Assembly: GCF_032854445.1 (NCBI RefSeq)
Contig: NC_088304.1
Location: 930,001 to 994,000, forward strand
DNA: 64,000 nucleotides
Reading direction: 5' to 3'
Source: Liolophura sinensis
Taxonomy: Eukaryota > Mollusca > Polyplacophora > Chitonida > Chitonidae
Shown here: positions 25,501-36,484 of the stretch, piece by piece
Layout of the letters: the number at the start of each line of letters is the position of its first letter
Numbering within the stretch: the first letter of the stretch is position 1
The notes under the pieces: model-generated
Told to the model about the DNA's origin: nothing
Databases searched by the model: none
What the model saw: the letters and a program-made list of their open reading frames with translations, nothing else
Translations under genes and position numbers: made by a program

Positions 25501-28172
25501 GAGTACACTACTAGCTCACCACGAGCACACCACTATCATACCACTAGCACATCACCAGCTCACTACTAGCATACCACTAGCTCTCAAAGAGGACACCACT
25601 AGCTCACCATGAGCACACCACTATCATACCACTAGCTCACTGTGAGCACACCACTAGCTCATCGTGAGCACACCACTTGCTTGCCACAAGCACACCACTA
25701 ACTCACCACAGGCGCACCACTAGCACACCACTTGCTCACCCCGATCACACCACTATCATACCACTAGCACACCACTATCATACCACTAGCATATCACGAG
25801 CACACCGCTATCATACCACTTGCTCATCCCAAGCACACCATTAGCTGACCACGAGCACACCAATAGCACACCACTATCACAACACTAGCACACCACCAGC
25901 TCACCACAAGTATACCACTTGCTCACCCCCAGCACACCACTAGCACACTTGTAGCTGGCTTGTTTTTCAAGCATTTGATTACTATGCACCCGGTCATCAC
26001 TTGACAGTGTCAATATCATGAACCTGGCCATCACTTGACGGTGTCATTACCATGCACCCGTCCATCACTCAACAATGTCATTACCATGCACCTGGCCATC
26101 ACTTGACGATGTCATTACCATGCACCTGGTCATCACTTGATGGTGTCAGTACCATGCACCTGGCCATCACTTGATGGTGTCATTACCATGCACCCGGCCG
26201 CAACTTGACGCTGTCATTACCATGCACCTGGCCATCACCTGACAATTTCATTACCATGCACCTGGCCATCACCTGACGCTGTTATTACCATGCACCTGGC
26301 CATAACTTGACAATTTCATTAACATGCACACGGCCATCACTTGACGGTGTCATTACCGTGCACCTGGTCATCACTTGACAATGTCATTACTGTGCACCTA
26401 GCCATCACCTGACGATGTCATTACCGTGCACCTGACCATCACTTGACGATGTCATTACCATGCACCCAGCCATCACTTTACGGTGTCATTACCATGCACC
26501 TGACCATCACTTGATGGTATCATTACCATGCACCCGGCCATCACTTGATGCTGTCATTACCATGCACCTGGTCATCACTTGACGATGTCATTACCATGGA
26601 CCCGACCATCACTTGACGGTGTCATTACCATGCACCTGGCTTACCACTGTGAGTATTCTTTATGTAAAGACACTATATAGGATGTTTTTGGTAAAAAATT
26701 GTTATTCAAATCAAATTTACCAAGAACAGCCAAAATTATTGTCTTTCAATAAGTATCAAATTCTAAACAATGCTAAAAATGCACAATATATTGTCTTAAA
26801 TTGATTCTAAAATTTAAGAGGAGGTAAATATGTAACATGCTTCATAAAGTTATGAACTTTATCAATGATTTTGAACGGTAACCTGTGCGCAGAGGAGGCT
26901 GATATATCCGGATTAGGGTTTATGACCAAAATACCATAGCATTGTCCTATTTCAAACTCTTGAGTGAAGCATTGTGTTTACAGTACATGAAAATATATCA
27001 CAAAAAGGGCATAACTGTAAATTTTAAACTGTTAAAAATTAAAGCTGTGATTCATTTTCAATAAGCTTTGAATAATAACAATAAATTATATGATACTACA
27101 TTAAGCCAATTTGTAGATACAGTAAAAATCTTCAATCTTTTCTACCAGTAAAGCACTTGAGTACGGCGTAAAACACTGATCAAATCAAATCTAAACTACT
27201 TGTTTCAGTGGAATTTACGCACACATTTATTTTGAAAATGCTCCAAAAAATGACTTGTTTGCATTACTAAAGATGCAAGCTTCATAAAACTGTGCAGATT
27301 TTTTCTCTACAATCCATAGTTCTCTCAGAATGTTTCAAAATATTGATTTGCTGAGATGGTCGAAAATGTCAAACGTTTAGGGTATGCCAAAATATGACAA
27401 TATGAAAACAAATCAATGTTTCTGACAATAGGTGTGAAATGTTAATTCATTCGTATACATGTACCTTCGCTTTTCAAGTGACTGAAACCTTTCTTCGACT
27501 GATGGACCATCAAATTTTGTGTTCCTCTTTCTCGGTTCATTCCCTGTGGCATCCAACTTAGGATCATCTGCCTTTCGCTTGAAGAAAGCAGACCTGGTAG
27601 ATGTCTAAGTAACAACAAGGAAACCTATGACAAATCAGTAATTGGTATGTATGTATGTATGTTTGTATGTAAGTATGTTTTGGGTTTTACTGGTGTCATG
27701 CCGCAGACACTAGACATAACACTTCACCCAGTCACATCATACTGACACCCGGCCAACCAGTCCTGTGGGGTATAATGCGACTGGGTGGGGTGTAATGTCT
27801 GGTGTCTTTGGCGTGATACTACAGTGGTGGCAGAACTTAGGCGGCATGAACTCCTTCGCCAAAAGAAGACCGTAAAATTATTTGGTGCGACATAAAGCCC
27901 CATGCATACATACATGCATGTACTGTAGCTTGCTTGTGTTAATTGGGTCACTTTCAGGCCTTCGCTACATCTGAAATAGCACGTCTGACAGGCCTGCTAC
28001 TGTTGACTGCGTTGTTGTTGTTTTTCAACATAAAAGTTTAAACTGATGTGAAATGCAACGTTACTCCACTGTTAGCACTTCTAAGTACATTTAACTATAC
28101 AACAACGATTTCAAAACTTATTACCCGAAACACCTGACCAGGATTTCGACACATATGTCGTACAACTATCAT
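19541..28172 (-). CDS. MRPL50: Mitochondrial large-subunit ribosomal protein mL50
   Basis: Component of the mitochondrial 39S ribosomal subunit. Four exons join in phase: 28172-28125 (MIVVRHMCRNPGQVFR, an Arg-rich mitochondrial presequence), 27604-27465 (TSTRSAFFKRKADDPKLD onward), 23734-23602 (GYSPPNDVEERIQRITEEV; NTPEWRTQSLEDRTVKFK) and 19867-19541 (ILTRCIKEFDHDIPNPELSD; DVINFYSTPVHD; LDLPRNLHIQLDY). Human mL50 has YTPPEDLQSRLES, SLEDSRLKF, VLDFYNVPIQD and NLPPNLKI at matching places. The predicted protein is 215 aa against about 158 in human, with a C-terminal extension of roughly 50 residues (FGGVNAFPGRPTIVTGL). The first exon rests on its start codon, donor and phase only. Introns are packed with minisatellites; intron 3 holds a splice-acceptor array. 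Confidence 0.9.
19868..21650 (-). repeat. Splice-acceptor minisatellite: intron-3 acceptor plus exon-4 start of MRPL50, about 50 copies of 34 bp
   Basis: Read on the minus strand, each 34-35 bp unit is ATTCTCACAAGGTGTAT, then a pyrimidine-rich TTGTTTTCTTGCTACAG or TTGTTCTCTGGTTGCAG. The 17-nt ATTCTCACAAGGTGTAT is exactly the first 17 nt of MRPL50 exon 4 (19867-19851), and the preceding tract ends in CAG like the genuine acceptor TTCTTCTGTTACAG. The array therefore consists of repeated copies of an intron/exon boundary directly upstream of the real one. Units alternate between CTACAG and GGTTGCAG types, and some positions carry TCATGAGG in place of TCACAAGG. Diverged copies continue to about 21835. 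Confidence 0.95.
22615..23370. repeat. 75-bp minisatellite, about 10 copies, in MRPL50 intron 3
   Basis: Units contain CAGTACTGTGAGGCTGTTGT, GTACTGTAAGGTGCAGCCAC and GGTACCCATATGAAACT. Period 75, so both strands stay open over long stretches. Right-hand copies (23000-23340) are nearly identical; left-hand copies are shorter and diverged. Confidence 0.95.
24025..24540. repeat. 15-16 bp minisatellite, about 33 copies, in MRPL50 intron 2
   Basis: Repeats of CACCTGTAGATGTAC with or without an extra C, with variants (AGCTGAAC, GTAGTTGTAC, CATGTAGATG). Each consensus unit contains the E-box hexamer CACCTG. Confidence 0.94.
24659..24868 (-). mobile_element. Full-length SINE, reverse orientation
   Basis: On the minus strand: head GCCTCCAAGCTCTAGTGGTT, body GGATGGTCGTGGGTTACC and CTCCCACCATAATGCTGG, tail CTTGAGTCCGGCGTATAAC and an AAATAAATTAA end. 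Same family as 5741-5965 with a clearer A-box (CTAGTGGTTAGTG, as in tRNA-Glu). Its head end runs straight into the array at 24861-25215. Confidence 0.9.
24861..25215 (-). repeat. 34-35 bp minisatellite grown from the SINE tRNA-like head, about 10 copies
   Basis: On the minus strand every unit reads GGCCTCCGAGGTCTAGTGG, TTAGTGTGCCACCAGG, i.e. the first 30-odd bases of the adjoining SINE including its pol III A-box (GGTCTAGTGGTTAG). The SINE lies immediately downstream in the same orientation, so the locus is a string of partial tRNA-like heads followed by one complete element. A short (CAAAA)n run follows at about 25240-25266. Confidence 0.93.
25400..25955. repeat. Degenerate minisatellite of CACCACTAGCTCACC type
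   Basis: Irregular repeats of CCACTAGCTCACCGTGAGCA with inserted CACTATCATAC modules. Some units include the near-palindrome GCTCACCGTGAGC. Unit length varies, suggesting an older composite array in MRPL50 intron 2. Confidence 0.9.
25975..26640. repeat. 34-bp minisatellite, about 19 copies, in MRPL50 intron 2
   Basis: Units contain CATTACCATGCACCTGG and CCATCACTTGACGGTGT, with substitutions at CpG-like positions (CACCCGG / CACCTGG; GACGGTG / GATGGTG), a pattern compatible with CpG decay. The last unit ends abruptly at 26640. Confidence 0.95.
26641..27464. other. MRPL50 intron 2, unique part
   Basis: AT-rich sequence with one SINE tail fragment near 27148-27192 (CACTTGAGTACGGCGTAAAAC). Otherwise nothing recognised. 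Confidence 0.6.
27640..27915. repeat. Probable interspersed repeat bounded by tetranucleotide runs
   Basis: A block with GCCGCAGACACTAGACAT, GACTGGGTGGGGTGTAATG and GCGACATAAAGCCCCATG lies between (GTAT)n at the left and CATGCATACATACATGCAT at the right, in MRPL50 intron 1. The block structure suggests a mobile repeat but no second copy is present here, so classification is open. Confidence 0.45.
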
Positions 28173-28747
28173 AATTCCACCTAAGTTTATGCACGTTTGT
28201 CAATCCATGGGCGCAGACATGACAATTCGAAAACGAGGCTGACTCGAGTGCATGTGGGTTGTTTGTCAGATTTTCCGCTTGTTTTGAAAAAGCGGGCGTT
28301 TGTTGCTGTTTTCCTGTTAGCAATGAAGTCATCTGACTGGGATGTCAGGAGATGGAAATCATCTCTAGAGTCAGATCTTACTGAAATTTCCAGCTAAGGT
28401 GTTGATCGAGTTAAGCGTGGAAATCTGTCACAGCTCAGCTGCAGTACTCAGCCATTAGTTTAGCGTGCTGTGGACGTGTGGTGGTGTTGTTGTATCCCAT
28501 ATTTTCCTTCTATCCCAGTTATCTCACTTGAGCTGAAGTGATCAAAGCTGAAATCCCGTCCTGTTTGGAAAGAAAATGGAAAGTAACGAAACAGAAAATG
28601 CGTTGCTAGGATGTGAAATTATGTTTGTGTGTGTGTGTGTATCGGCAGGTAAAATATTGTAGTTTTCCAGGGCAGCAATAGCGGTTTTTATGCCGTTTTT
28701 AGGGTACATAAAAAAAGGCAGCACAGACTGAAAGTCAAGGAGCCAAT
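28173..28747. promoter_or_regulatory. Shared head-to-head promoter region of MRPL50 and TUBD1
   Basis: Only about 575 bp separates the MRPL50 start codon (minus, 28172) from the TUBD1 start codon (plus, 28748). It must hold both 5' UTRs and both promoters unless 5' non-coding exons lie elsewhere. It contains a short (GT)n at about 28622-28640. No TATA box is obvious. Bidirectional control is inferred from spacing only. Confidence 0.6.
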
Positions 28748-31125
28748 ATGTCTGTTGTTACCCTGCAAGTAGGTCAGTGTGGAAATCAAGTCGGCGGTCA
28801 AATGTTTGGGACCTTATTGGACGATGCCTTCGCTAAGCCTTCCACGACTCATGTGAGTGCTACAAAAAATGAGGAATATATACAGGAAGTGTGTAGTCGG
28901 TTTTTCAGTGAGGATTCTGGGAAAAGGTCAGAAGAGGAACATGATCTGAAAGCGCGTGCAGTAATGGTGGACATGGAGCCAAAAGTGATCGCACAGACCT
29001 GTGCAGATGCACGGAGAACTGGATTATGGGCTTACCCAAGTAAACAGCAGTTCTGTCAGAAACGTGGATCAGGGAACAACTGGGCACATGGCTACAGTCT
29101 CCATGGCAACAGGGTGTCGGAGCAGATTTTGAGCATGGTCCAGCGTGAAGCAGAAAAGTGTGATTATATTGGTGGGTTTTTGGCGCTGATGAGTTTAGCG
29201 GGCGGTACCGGGTCAGGCTTGGGCGCTCATCTCACACAGAGTTTGAGGGATGAATTCCCCCACTCCTTCATTGTCAACCAAGTTGTGTGGCCGTACAATA
29301 CAGGGGAGGTAATTGTGCAAAATTACAATGCCCTCTTGACTCTGTCGCATTTGTATCAAACAGCAGATGCCATCCTGGTGTTGGAAAATGATGACCTCCA
29401 TCGTGTCTGCTCCCAGCTGATGAATCTCAAGAAAATTTCCTTCAGAGATATTAATTGGGTGATTTCTATGAAGATGGCCGGTTTCCTTCAACCAGTGTTT
29501 GCCGGAAGGTCATGTGACCGGCTGGTTACCAATCATTTAGGTTTGTATCCTGAACAACTTTTTAGGAAAGGATGACACCAGTAAGTCGATAAATCTGCTA
29601 TTCTTCATAACTAGTAGAATAGTAGGCCTAATACCCTTGGGTGCAGGAAAAATTCTGTTGGGGCTATCGGGGACTGTTGAGGTCCTTTTATTGTGTTAAA
29701 GCCACAACAATTCAAATGTTTGATTTACAGGTAGAATTCATCTTTTCAGCATGCTATTGTAAACCATTCGGACACAGACACTAATATTATGTAACACATT
29801 ATAATCTGTTTGAACTAGGTGACCTACTGGAGCACCTGGTACCCCATCCAGACTACAAACTGCTCACAGTGAAGAACATTCCTCAGATGTCTGACCAGGC
29901 TGTAGAGTTCAGCACATACCAGTGGCCAGGTCTCCTCAAACATCTCCGTCAGATGCTCATTGCCAATGCTGCCATGGAGGAAGGTGAGAGAAAGAGCATA
30001 TAACTTCAGTAAACATCTTAAACTTTCGCCCATCTGAGTAGTCTGCTGAAGGAGCCCAGTGGTCACATTCCACAGAGTTGCTTCCCTTGTTGTCATAATA
30101 TATTGTGATATCTGAAAACATAGTCATTAGGATTTCATTTCCATCCTGACATTAGCCATTTGTTGCTGGGGTTGTTAAGCAGTTCCAAGCTGTGTAAATC
30201 ACATCATTTGCTGTTATGCTGCAGTGTTTGTGGACAACTTATTGGATTTATGAGCAAAACTACACTGACATATTACAGAAAGCAATAAAAGAGCAAGCAG
30301 CTGAGGCCTAATTGTTTTAGTCCAGCAATGTTCCCTATCTGTTGTGTAGTATTTCTTCTGATATTGCTTCAGTTTGTTGCTGATCTCCATTACCTCAACT
30401 TGTTTCATTACCTCCCCTTGTTTTATTACCTCCCCTTGTTTTATTATCTCCCCTTGGATGTTCCGTTAGCCTGGATGTAATATTAAATGAGCTATTTGAT
30501 AATAATTAGGAGTACTTTATTTAAAGTCTTGTAAAGAGAATTACATATGAGGTTGAAACTGAATTTTTTCAATTAGGATATCATCCTACATTCCAAACAA
30601 ATCTGAAAACAGCTTTCTGAGATCAATACAACCAGGTATTACCCAAAGTGGGTAACTTAGTCACTAAGGCAATTTTGTGTGAGATACACAAGTGTAGTAA
30701 AACTGAATTTAATGATTGCAGGTATAAACTGGCAAGTTACCGTTGGCGACCAGACTCCGAGGGGCACAATCAAGCACAACCGATGTCTAGCTAATCTTCT
30801 GACACTAAGGGGAAGGGACCTGGCAACAGCTGATTCATCTCCTTTCTCGGAGCCCAGACTCTATGCCAGCTGGATGCCTGCAGATTGTACCCTGAAAGAG
30901 TGGGCTCAGCCAAGGGCCTTTAGCAGATACGAGAAGTGTGGAACTCTGCTGAGCAACAGCAGGTCTGCCATTGGTCCTCTGGATCATGTGATCGGCAAGG
31001 CCTGGAGGATGTTTTCTGCTCGTGCGTACGTCCACCAGTATGTCAAGCATGGACTCACAGAAGATGACTTTTTAGACAGTTTTGCTACCTTGGAACAGAT
31101 TCTAGACAATTATAGGACCTTGTGA
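28748..31125 (+). CDS. TUBD1: Delta-tubulin
   Basis: Delta-tubulin supports centriole triplet microtubules and hence centrioles and cilia. Three exons, 28748-29540, 29819-29983 and 30722-31125, join as HLG|DLLEHL and MEEG|INW into 453 codons, the length of the human protein. Visible motifs: N-terminal [13 protein letters not shown], the tubulin GTPase signature [34 protein letters not shown]-type segment [29 protein letters not shown] and C-terminal [19 protein letters not shown]. Human TUBD1 has [28 protein letters not shown] and YIHQYTKFGIEEEDFLDSF, which separates it from alpha, beta, gamma and epsilon tubulins. No frame break seen. The ATG at 28748 is chosen because it gives the conserved MSVVTLQ start. 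Confidence 0.97.
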
Positions 31126-31429
31126 CACAGTACTGGGAACTAATTGGTTTATGCTGAAATAAGGAGACATCCAGTATGAGTTTATTTGTCCTTTGACAAG
31201 AAATTATTTTTCCATTTTATTTCTCAGTGATTCCACTTGTGAACTTGTACATTTTTAGCTTTGCTGTATGAAGTACAGATGTGGCTTATGTCTTATCCTG
31301 AGCATTCGAGTCAGTGTTATTTAATAACAGTGTTAAACAACAGGGAAAGCAATATGAAACAAAATGTTGGGGATGGTACATGGATCTAAACAAACACTGC
31401 ATGTATTGAACTCAGGTTTTGCGCACATG
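31126..31429. other. TUBD1 3' flank
   Basis: AT-rich, presumably 3' UTR and downstream sequence; no canonical signal that I would assign firmly. Confidence 0.4.
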
Positions 31430-32223
31430 TAGAGCACAGGGGCAGTCTCATCAGTATGCCAGGGTTCAACTCATGTGTTGTACAGGGGCAGTCTCACCAG
31501 TATCCCACGATTAACCTCATCTGTTGTACAGGGTCAGTCTCACCAGTATACCAGGGTTCAACTCATCTGTTGTACAGGGGCAGTCTCATAAGTATGCCAG
31601 GGTTCAACTCATCTGTTGTACAGGGGCAGTCTCACCAGTATTCCAGGGTTCAACTCATCTGTTGTACAGGGGCAGTCTCACCAGTATCCCACGATTAACC
31701 TCATCTGTTGTACAGGGTCAGTCTCACCAGTATACCAGGGTTCAACTCATCTGTTGTACAGGGGCAGTCTTACCAGTATACCAGGGTTCAACTCATCTGT
31801 TGTACAGGGGCAGTCTCATCAGTATACAACAATTAACCTCATCTGTTGTACAGGGTCAGTCTCACCAGTATACCAGGGTTCAACTCATCTGTTGTACAGG
31901 GTCAGTGTCACCAGTATACATCAATTAACCTCATCTGTTGTACAGGGTCAGTCTCACCAGTATACCAGGGTTCAACTCATCTGTTGTACAGGGTCAGTCT
32001 CACCAGTATACAACAATTAACCTCATCTGTTGTACAGGGTCAGTCTCACCAGTATACCAGGGTTCAACTCATCTGTTGTACATTGTCTGTCTCACCAGTA
32101 TACCACGATTAACCTCATCTGTTGTACATTGTCTGTCTCAACAGTATACCAGGGTTCAACTCGTCTGTTGTACAGGGTCAGTCTCACCAGTATACCAGGG
32201 TTCAACTCATCTGGTGTACAAGG
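31430..32223. repeat. 46-bp satellite, left arm, about 17 copies
   Basis: Units run CAGTCTCACCAGTATACC, AGGGTTCAACTCATC, TGTTGTACAGGGT. Three interleaved unit types occur: one with CAGGGTTCAACTC, one with CACGATTAACCTC, and one with ACATTGTCTGTCTC. The array resumes in register at 36485 after the transposon. Since 46 is 1 mod 3, open frames recur with a three-unit (46-residue) period; these are not genes. Confidence 0.97.
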
Positions 32224-33956
32224 CAGAGATGCCAACACATACGAATTTTTCGTATTTTATACGAATTTTCCATTTGAAAACAACACTACGACCAGTTACC
32301 ATGAAACTACGAAAAAAATATATTATGCTACTACGAAAATGTCGAAAGTACAAAAAATATATTTTTCGGATGTTGAAATCCGTATTTTCACACAACCCTT
32401 TCCCAGTCTCCATGCAAGGCCTTGTTGCTTCCAAAACTGCCGATCCTGGGAGAATGAACCTTGTCAGTGCGTGTAACGCGAATGTTGATTGGTTGGATTT
32501 TCACGCTTTTTCGGACACCTGGCCAATGAGTAAACTGGATGCATAAGTTCTTGTTCCTAGGTGTGTTAGGTTTTCCGCCATGACCGAAGCCAGAAGGAAG
32601 ATGGAACGCGTTCAGCAACTTCAGGGAAAGAATAATCAACGGTTCAATGATAAATATACATCCATGTGGCCCTGTATTCGGCCATCGAGGAAGGGAGTGC
32701 ATTACGCGACGTGTACAGTTTGCAATAGTGACATTTCGGTCCGACACAGTGGCCAGTACGATATAAAACTCACATCGCTTCGCCGAAACACAGAGACAAC
32801 ATCAACACAGCAAGTTCGACCCATTCGATCGAGAACTTCATCACAGTCACACGGTCGAGTGGCTCTGACAACTCTGTTATCAAGGCAGAATGTCTGATGA
32901 CTAGTTTTCTAGTTGAATGCAACGTACCTGTCGCCACTGCTGACAAACTTTCGCCACTAATGTATAAGATGTTTCCAGACAGCAAAATCGCCAAGTCATT
33001 CGCTTGTAAACGAACCAAAACTACTCACATCATTCATGAGATGTCTAAGGATTGTGTTCAAAAATTGTCACAAGTGATTGTGGACAATGTCTTTGGCATC
33101 GCTACTGATGGTAGCAATGATAGAGGGTATTCTAATCAAATATACCCAGTTGTCATTAGATACTATGATCCAGCTGTCAGTAGAGTATTGACTGGACTTT
33201 TAAGCCTCCCAGCATGTGACGGGCGTAGTACAGGTGAAAATATTTTCAAACTATTGGATAATGAAGTGAAGGAACACTCAGAATGGAGAAAGTGTGTGGC
33301 TTTTTGTAGTGACAATGCAAATGTGATGATGGGACGAAATAAAGGTGTGGCAGGGTTTGTCATTCAGGAGCATCCAGATATCTTTGTGACTGGTTGTGCA
33401 TGTCATCTGTGCCACCTTGCTGCATCCAAAGCAGCCAGTGAGATCAATCATGTATCAAACATTGAGGAGTTGCTTGTTGATGTATACTTCTACATTGAGA
33501 AAAGCTCCAACAGAACCAAGAGCTTGATGGAGTTTCAAGAACAATGTGGAAGTGACACTTTAAGAATTCTAAAGCATACAAACACTCGTTGGCTGTCACC
33601 AGCCGCTTCAATTGACAGGCTGTTGAAGATGTGGGAGCCACTTTCTCAGTTCTTTGAGCAGGAGTGTGCTACTTCAGTGAAAACCGGTCGCAAACGGAAG
33701 CTTACTGAGGTAATCTGTTACATAAAGCTGTAGTTCAGTTGCAAATCAATAATATGAAATTCATATTTTTTATATTTAGTAACCACAATTGTTTTCTGTA
33801 GCTTCTTAAATATACAGACTCCATAAAGTTTGCAAACAGCTTTCCTGCCCTCTAACATGTCTAAAGTTATGAGGAATAGGTGATTGGTATGTTTTTTTAT
33901 CCCATCAACAATAAAGAAACATAGTGTTAATGGCTTTCATAATTTTCATACATGTT

Positions 33957-34142
33957 TGGGGAGACAATTTGCTAAGGGAAAGATACCTCTATCTCCCATG
34001 TTGGCCTAATGTATGTAGAAAAAAATAACAACACGTATTCAGATATGTGATTCCTTATAATTTATTTACATATATGATATGTGTATTAATTTAGGCCAAC
34101 ATGGGCGATGGAGGTATCTTTCCCTTAACAAATTGTCCCCCC
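33957..34142. mobile_element. Foldback MITE in the transposase intron
   Basis: Long inverted repeat: GGGGAGACAATTTGCTAAGG, GAAAGATACCTCTATC and CCCATGTTGGCCTAA at the left, matched inverted by TTAGGCCAACATGGG, GGTATCTTTCCC and AACAAATTGTCCCC at the right. Arms of about 50 bp surround an AT-rich centre of about 75 bp. No clear target duplication. Confidence 0.85.
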
Positions 34143-34150
34143 TAACATGT

Positions 34151-34199
34151 ATTGAAGTGGAGGAATGTACATATGATACGAACATTCCTCCGCTTCAAT
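34151..34199. repeat. 18-bp-stem perfect-looking hairpin
   Basis: ATTGAAGTGGAGGAATGT is followed after 13 bases by ACATTCCTCCGCTTCAAT, an inverted repeat with one mismatch in 18. It lies just 3' of the foldback MITE in the same intron and may be a second small insertion or a structured RNA segment. Confidence 0.8.
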
Positions 34200-35199
34200 A
34201 AAAAAAGCAATTGTTAATGTTTAGAGTAGATATGTATTGTACATGTATATGAAAAATACTGTCACACACAGTAATGTACAGCCCTCAATGATGCATTAGT
34301 TGTGCACAGTGGATAGGACATTAGACACCCAAGCAACCATATCACCACTGTTTAATATAAATTATTTATGCTTTTTATTTGTTTTTAAACCAATTTTCTT
34401 TTCTTTTACAATTGCAGAAAGACACTTCCAGTGGCAACTTCAAGTCAAGACCTGAGAGAGTTCTGCATGCCTTGACAGATCCAAACACCAAGCTCTACTG
34501 CCTTTTCCTACAAGCAGCTATTCCAACATTCAACACCATGAACCTAGTGCTACAGAGAGAGGAACCCATGATCCACTTGGTTCACTCTAAGTGTGTCACA
34601 TTTCTAACCAAGTTGCTGGTTAGGTTTATTACTCCAGATGCCATCACCAAAGCTGAAAACTTGCAGACTCTTGACTTCCATGAGAGAAAATTGCAGAAGT
34701 CCAGAGAAGATATCGTCATCGGACAAAATGCCAGGTGTTACATGGAGCAGTGCAAGGAACAGGGCCTGATGACCCCTAAGGACAGAAGCCTGTTCTTTGA
34801 CAGTGTGAGGAAATACTATGCAACTGCTGCCACTTACATCACTCAAAAATTCCCTCTCAATGACCCTGTGCTACAAAACGCCAATGTTGTTAATATCCAG
34901 AGGAGAACAGAGGCAAAGTTCTCTGACCTACTATACTTTGTACATAGGTTTCCCTGTATAATGCCAGATGATGCCACAGAAGATGACTTGCAGATGGAGT
35001 TTCTTATGTACCAGGTAGATCCTCTGCCTTCAGTGGACTCAGACATGAGAATTGACCAGTCTTGGCATTTGTTAGGACAGTTAAAGCAACTGGATACCAC
35101 ACAGCCAAAGTACAAAGTGTTGTCACATGTGATGTTGGGAATACTGGTAATCCCTCACAGCAATGCTGATTCTGAGAGAATTTTCTCCACTGTGCCTAA

Positions 35200-35917
35200 A
35201 GCCGCGTTTAGACTACAGCCGGGCCGGGCCCATTTTAGCAGGGTCGCGCTTGATCAGGGCCGAGCCCCCTTGACAAGTACCGTTTACATTACACGCCTCG
35301 CTGGCGGGCCAAATCCATTATCACAAACAGGAACGACAACTCAGGTTGAGTTGGGCTATTTATTTGTGGCACTCTTCAGACATTGGAGGTACAAACACTT
35401 TATTCAGCTGCGAAAATGGCGCTGCCAGTAGTTGTAAGGCAAAGATACAGACGGCCTTTTCGAAACTCATATACATCCACCTGTATGATGTTCTCGTTGT
35501 GACGAGCGCTCTCAAGTTGCGCCTGCACGTTTTCCTCGCCCCAAATAGCTAATAGCTGTTCTGTCTCCTCTTTTGTCCAATTAGCGCCACGATTTGTTGA
35601 CATATTTAAATTCTTATTGTTCGAAAAAAAGTGCGCCAACTGAAAAGCTGGAAGTGGAAGGTCAGAGGAAGTTGCCTTTAAGCATGCGCAGTTAAGTCCT
35701 CTGAGCGGGCCAGGCACGGTGACGCGTTTACACTACACGTTTAGCTAACCGAGCCGAGCTTCAGCTGGGCCGAGCCTACCTCTCGTTGAGGGGTTCGGCC
35801 CGGTCAAATCTGGCACGGTGCCGAGTACGCTTAACCCGTTTAGACTACCCAATTTTTTGCCGGGCCGTGCCCCATCAGGGCCGAGCCCGGTTGAAAAGCG
35901 GTAGTGTAAACGGGGCT
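35200..35917. mobile_element. PIF/Harbinger-type non-autonomous element nested in the hAT transposase
   Basis: Flanked by TAA at 35197-35199 and 35918-35920, the three-base TWA duplication typical of PIF/Harbinger. Imperfect terminal repeats AGCCGCGTTTAGACTAC and AGCCCCGTTTACACTAC. The ends are GC-rich and contain further copies of the CGTTTAnACTAC core near 35282, 35724 and 35838. The minus strand holds a short Myb/SANT-like stretch (GANWTKEETEQLLAIWGEEN, about 35600-35490), as in the second protein of Harbinger elements. No transposase remains, so it would depend on another copy. Confidence 0.83.
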
Positions 35918-36484
35918 TAAGAACCAGACAGAATTCCGTCCCAGTATGGGTGTTCCCCTGCTTCAGAGTCTAATGATCACAAAAACTGACATGCAAGCCA
36001 GAGACAAACCCTGTTTTCAACAAGAGTTTACTGCAGACTTTTTATCAATGGCCAAGAGTGCCACTTACAGGGGTCTTAATTCAATTGAATAGAGACAGTC
36101 ACAGTGTTGGATACTAATTGTTAATATCTTAAGTTTTCCAGTAGTGTTAATCTTCAAGGCGATACAACACAAATACACACATGACAGAAGTCTACGGAAA
36201 GTGTTTTTGTGGCAAAGGACTTCTTTTTGTATTGGAAAAATAAAGCTTGAAGCATTAAAGAAATTGCTTTGATTGTTTATTTATTTTTCACTTCCTCCAG
36301 AGTTGGCATATCCACTCACCCCCATGCTGTCCGTGTCGGACTGTCGTCATGACTGAAATACTGTTAAACACGACGTGAAACATCAGTCACTCGCCCACTC
36401 CCATTATGTGGGTGTTAATGACAGTAAACTACAGATTTTGTTTTCCAGACTACAAATTGGCTTAAGTTGAGGTTGGCATCTCTG

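Larger units (their letters stand above)
32580..36092 (+). pseudogene. hAT-like transposase, interrupted
   Basis: N-terminal BED-like zinc finger (HYATCTVCNSDISV, then the His pair in HIASPKHRDN). One single-base frame break lies near 32770, between these halves of the finger. The core has IATDGSNDRGYSNQ and CSDNANVMMGR, likely the first two catalytic acidic residues, followed by CACHLCHLAASKA and HTNTRWLSP. The first part ends at donor 33709; the intron is 33710-34417; the second exon starts 34418 with KDTSSGN. The dimerisation-type segment HSNADSERIFSTV is cut at 35199 by the nested element and resumes at 35919 (KNQTEFRPSMGVPLLQ) to the stop at 36090-36092. Everything else is open, so inactivation seems recent. 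Confidence 0.85.
32224..36484 (+). mobile_element. hAT-type DNA transposon inserted in the 46-bp satellite
   Basis: Terminal inverted repeats CAGAGATGCCAAC at 32224 and its complement GTTGGCATCTCTG at 36472-36484. The flanks are a shared ACAAGG (32218-32223 and 36485-36490), and the satellite reads on uninterrupted if the insert is removed. hAT elements normally make 8-bp duplications; only 6 bp match here. It carries one transposase gene with an intron, a foldback MITE in that intron and a PIF/Harbinger-type element in the last exon. Length 4.26 kb including the nested elements. Confidence 0.9.
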
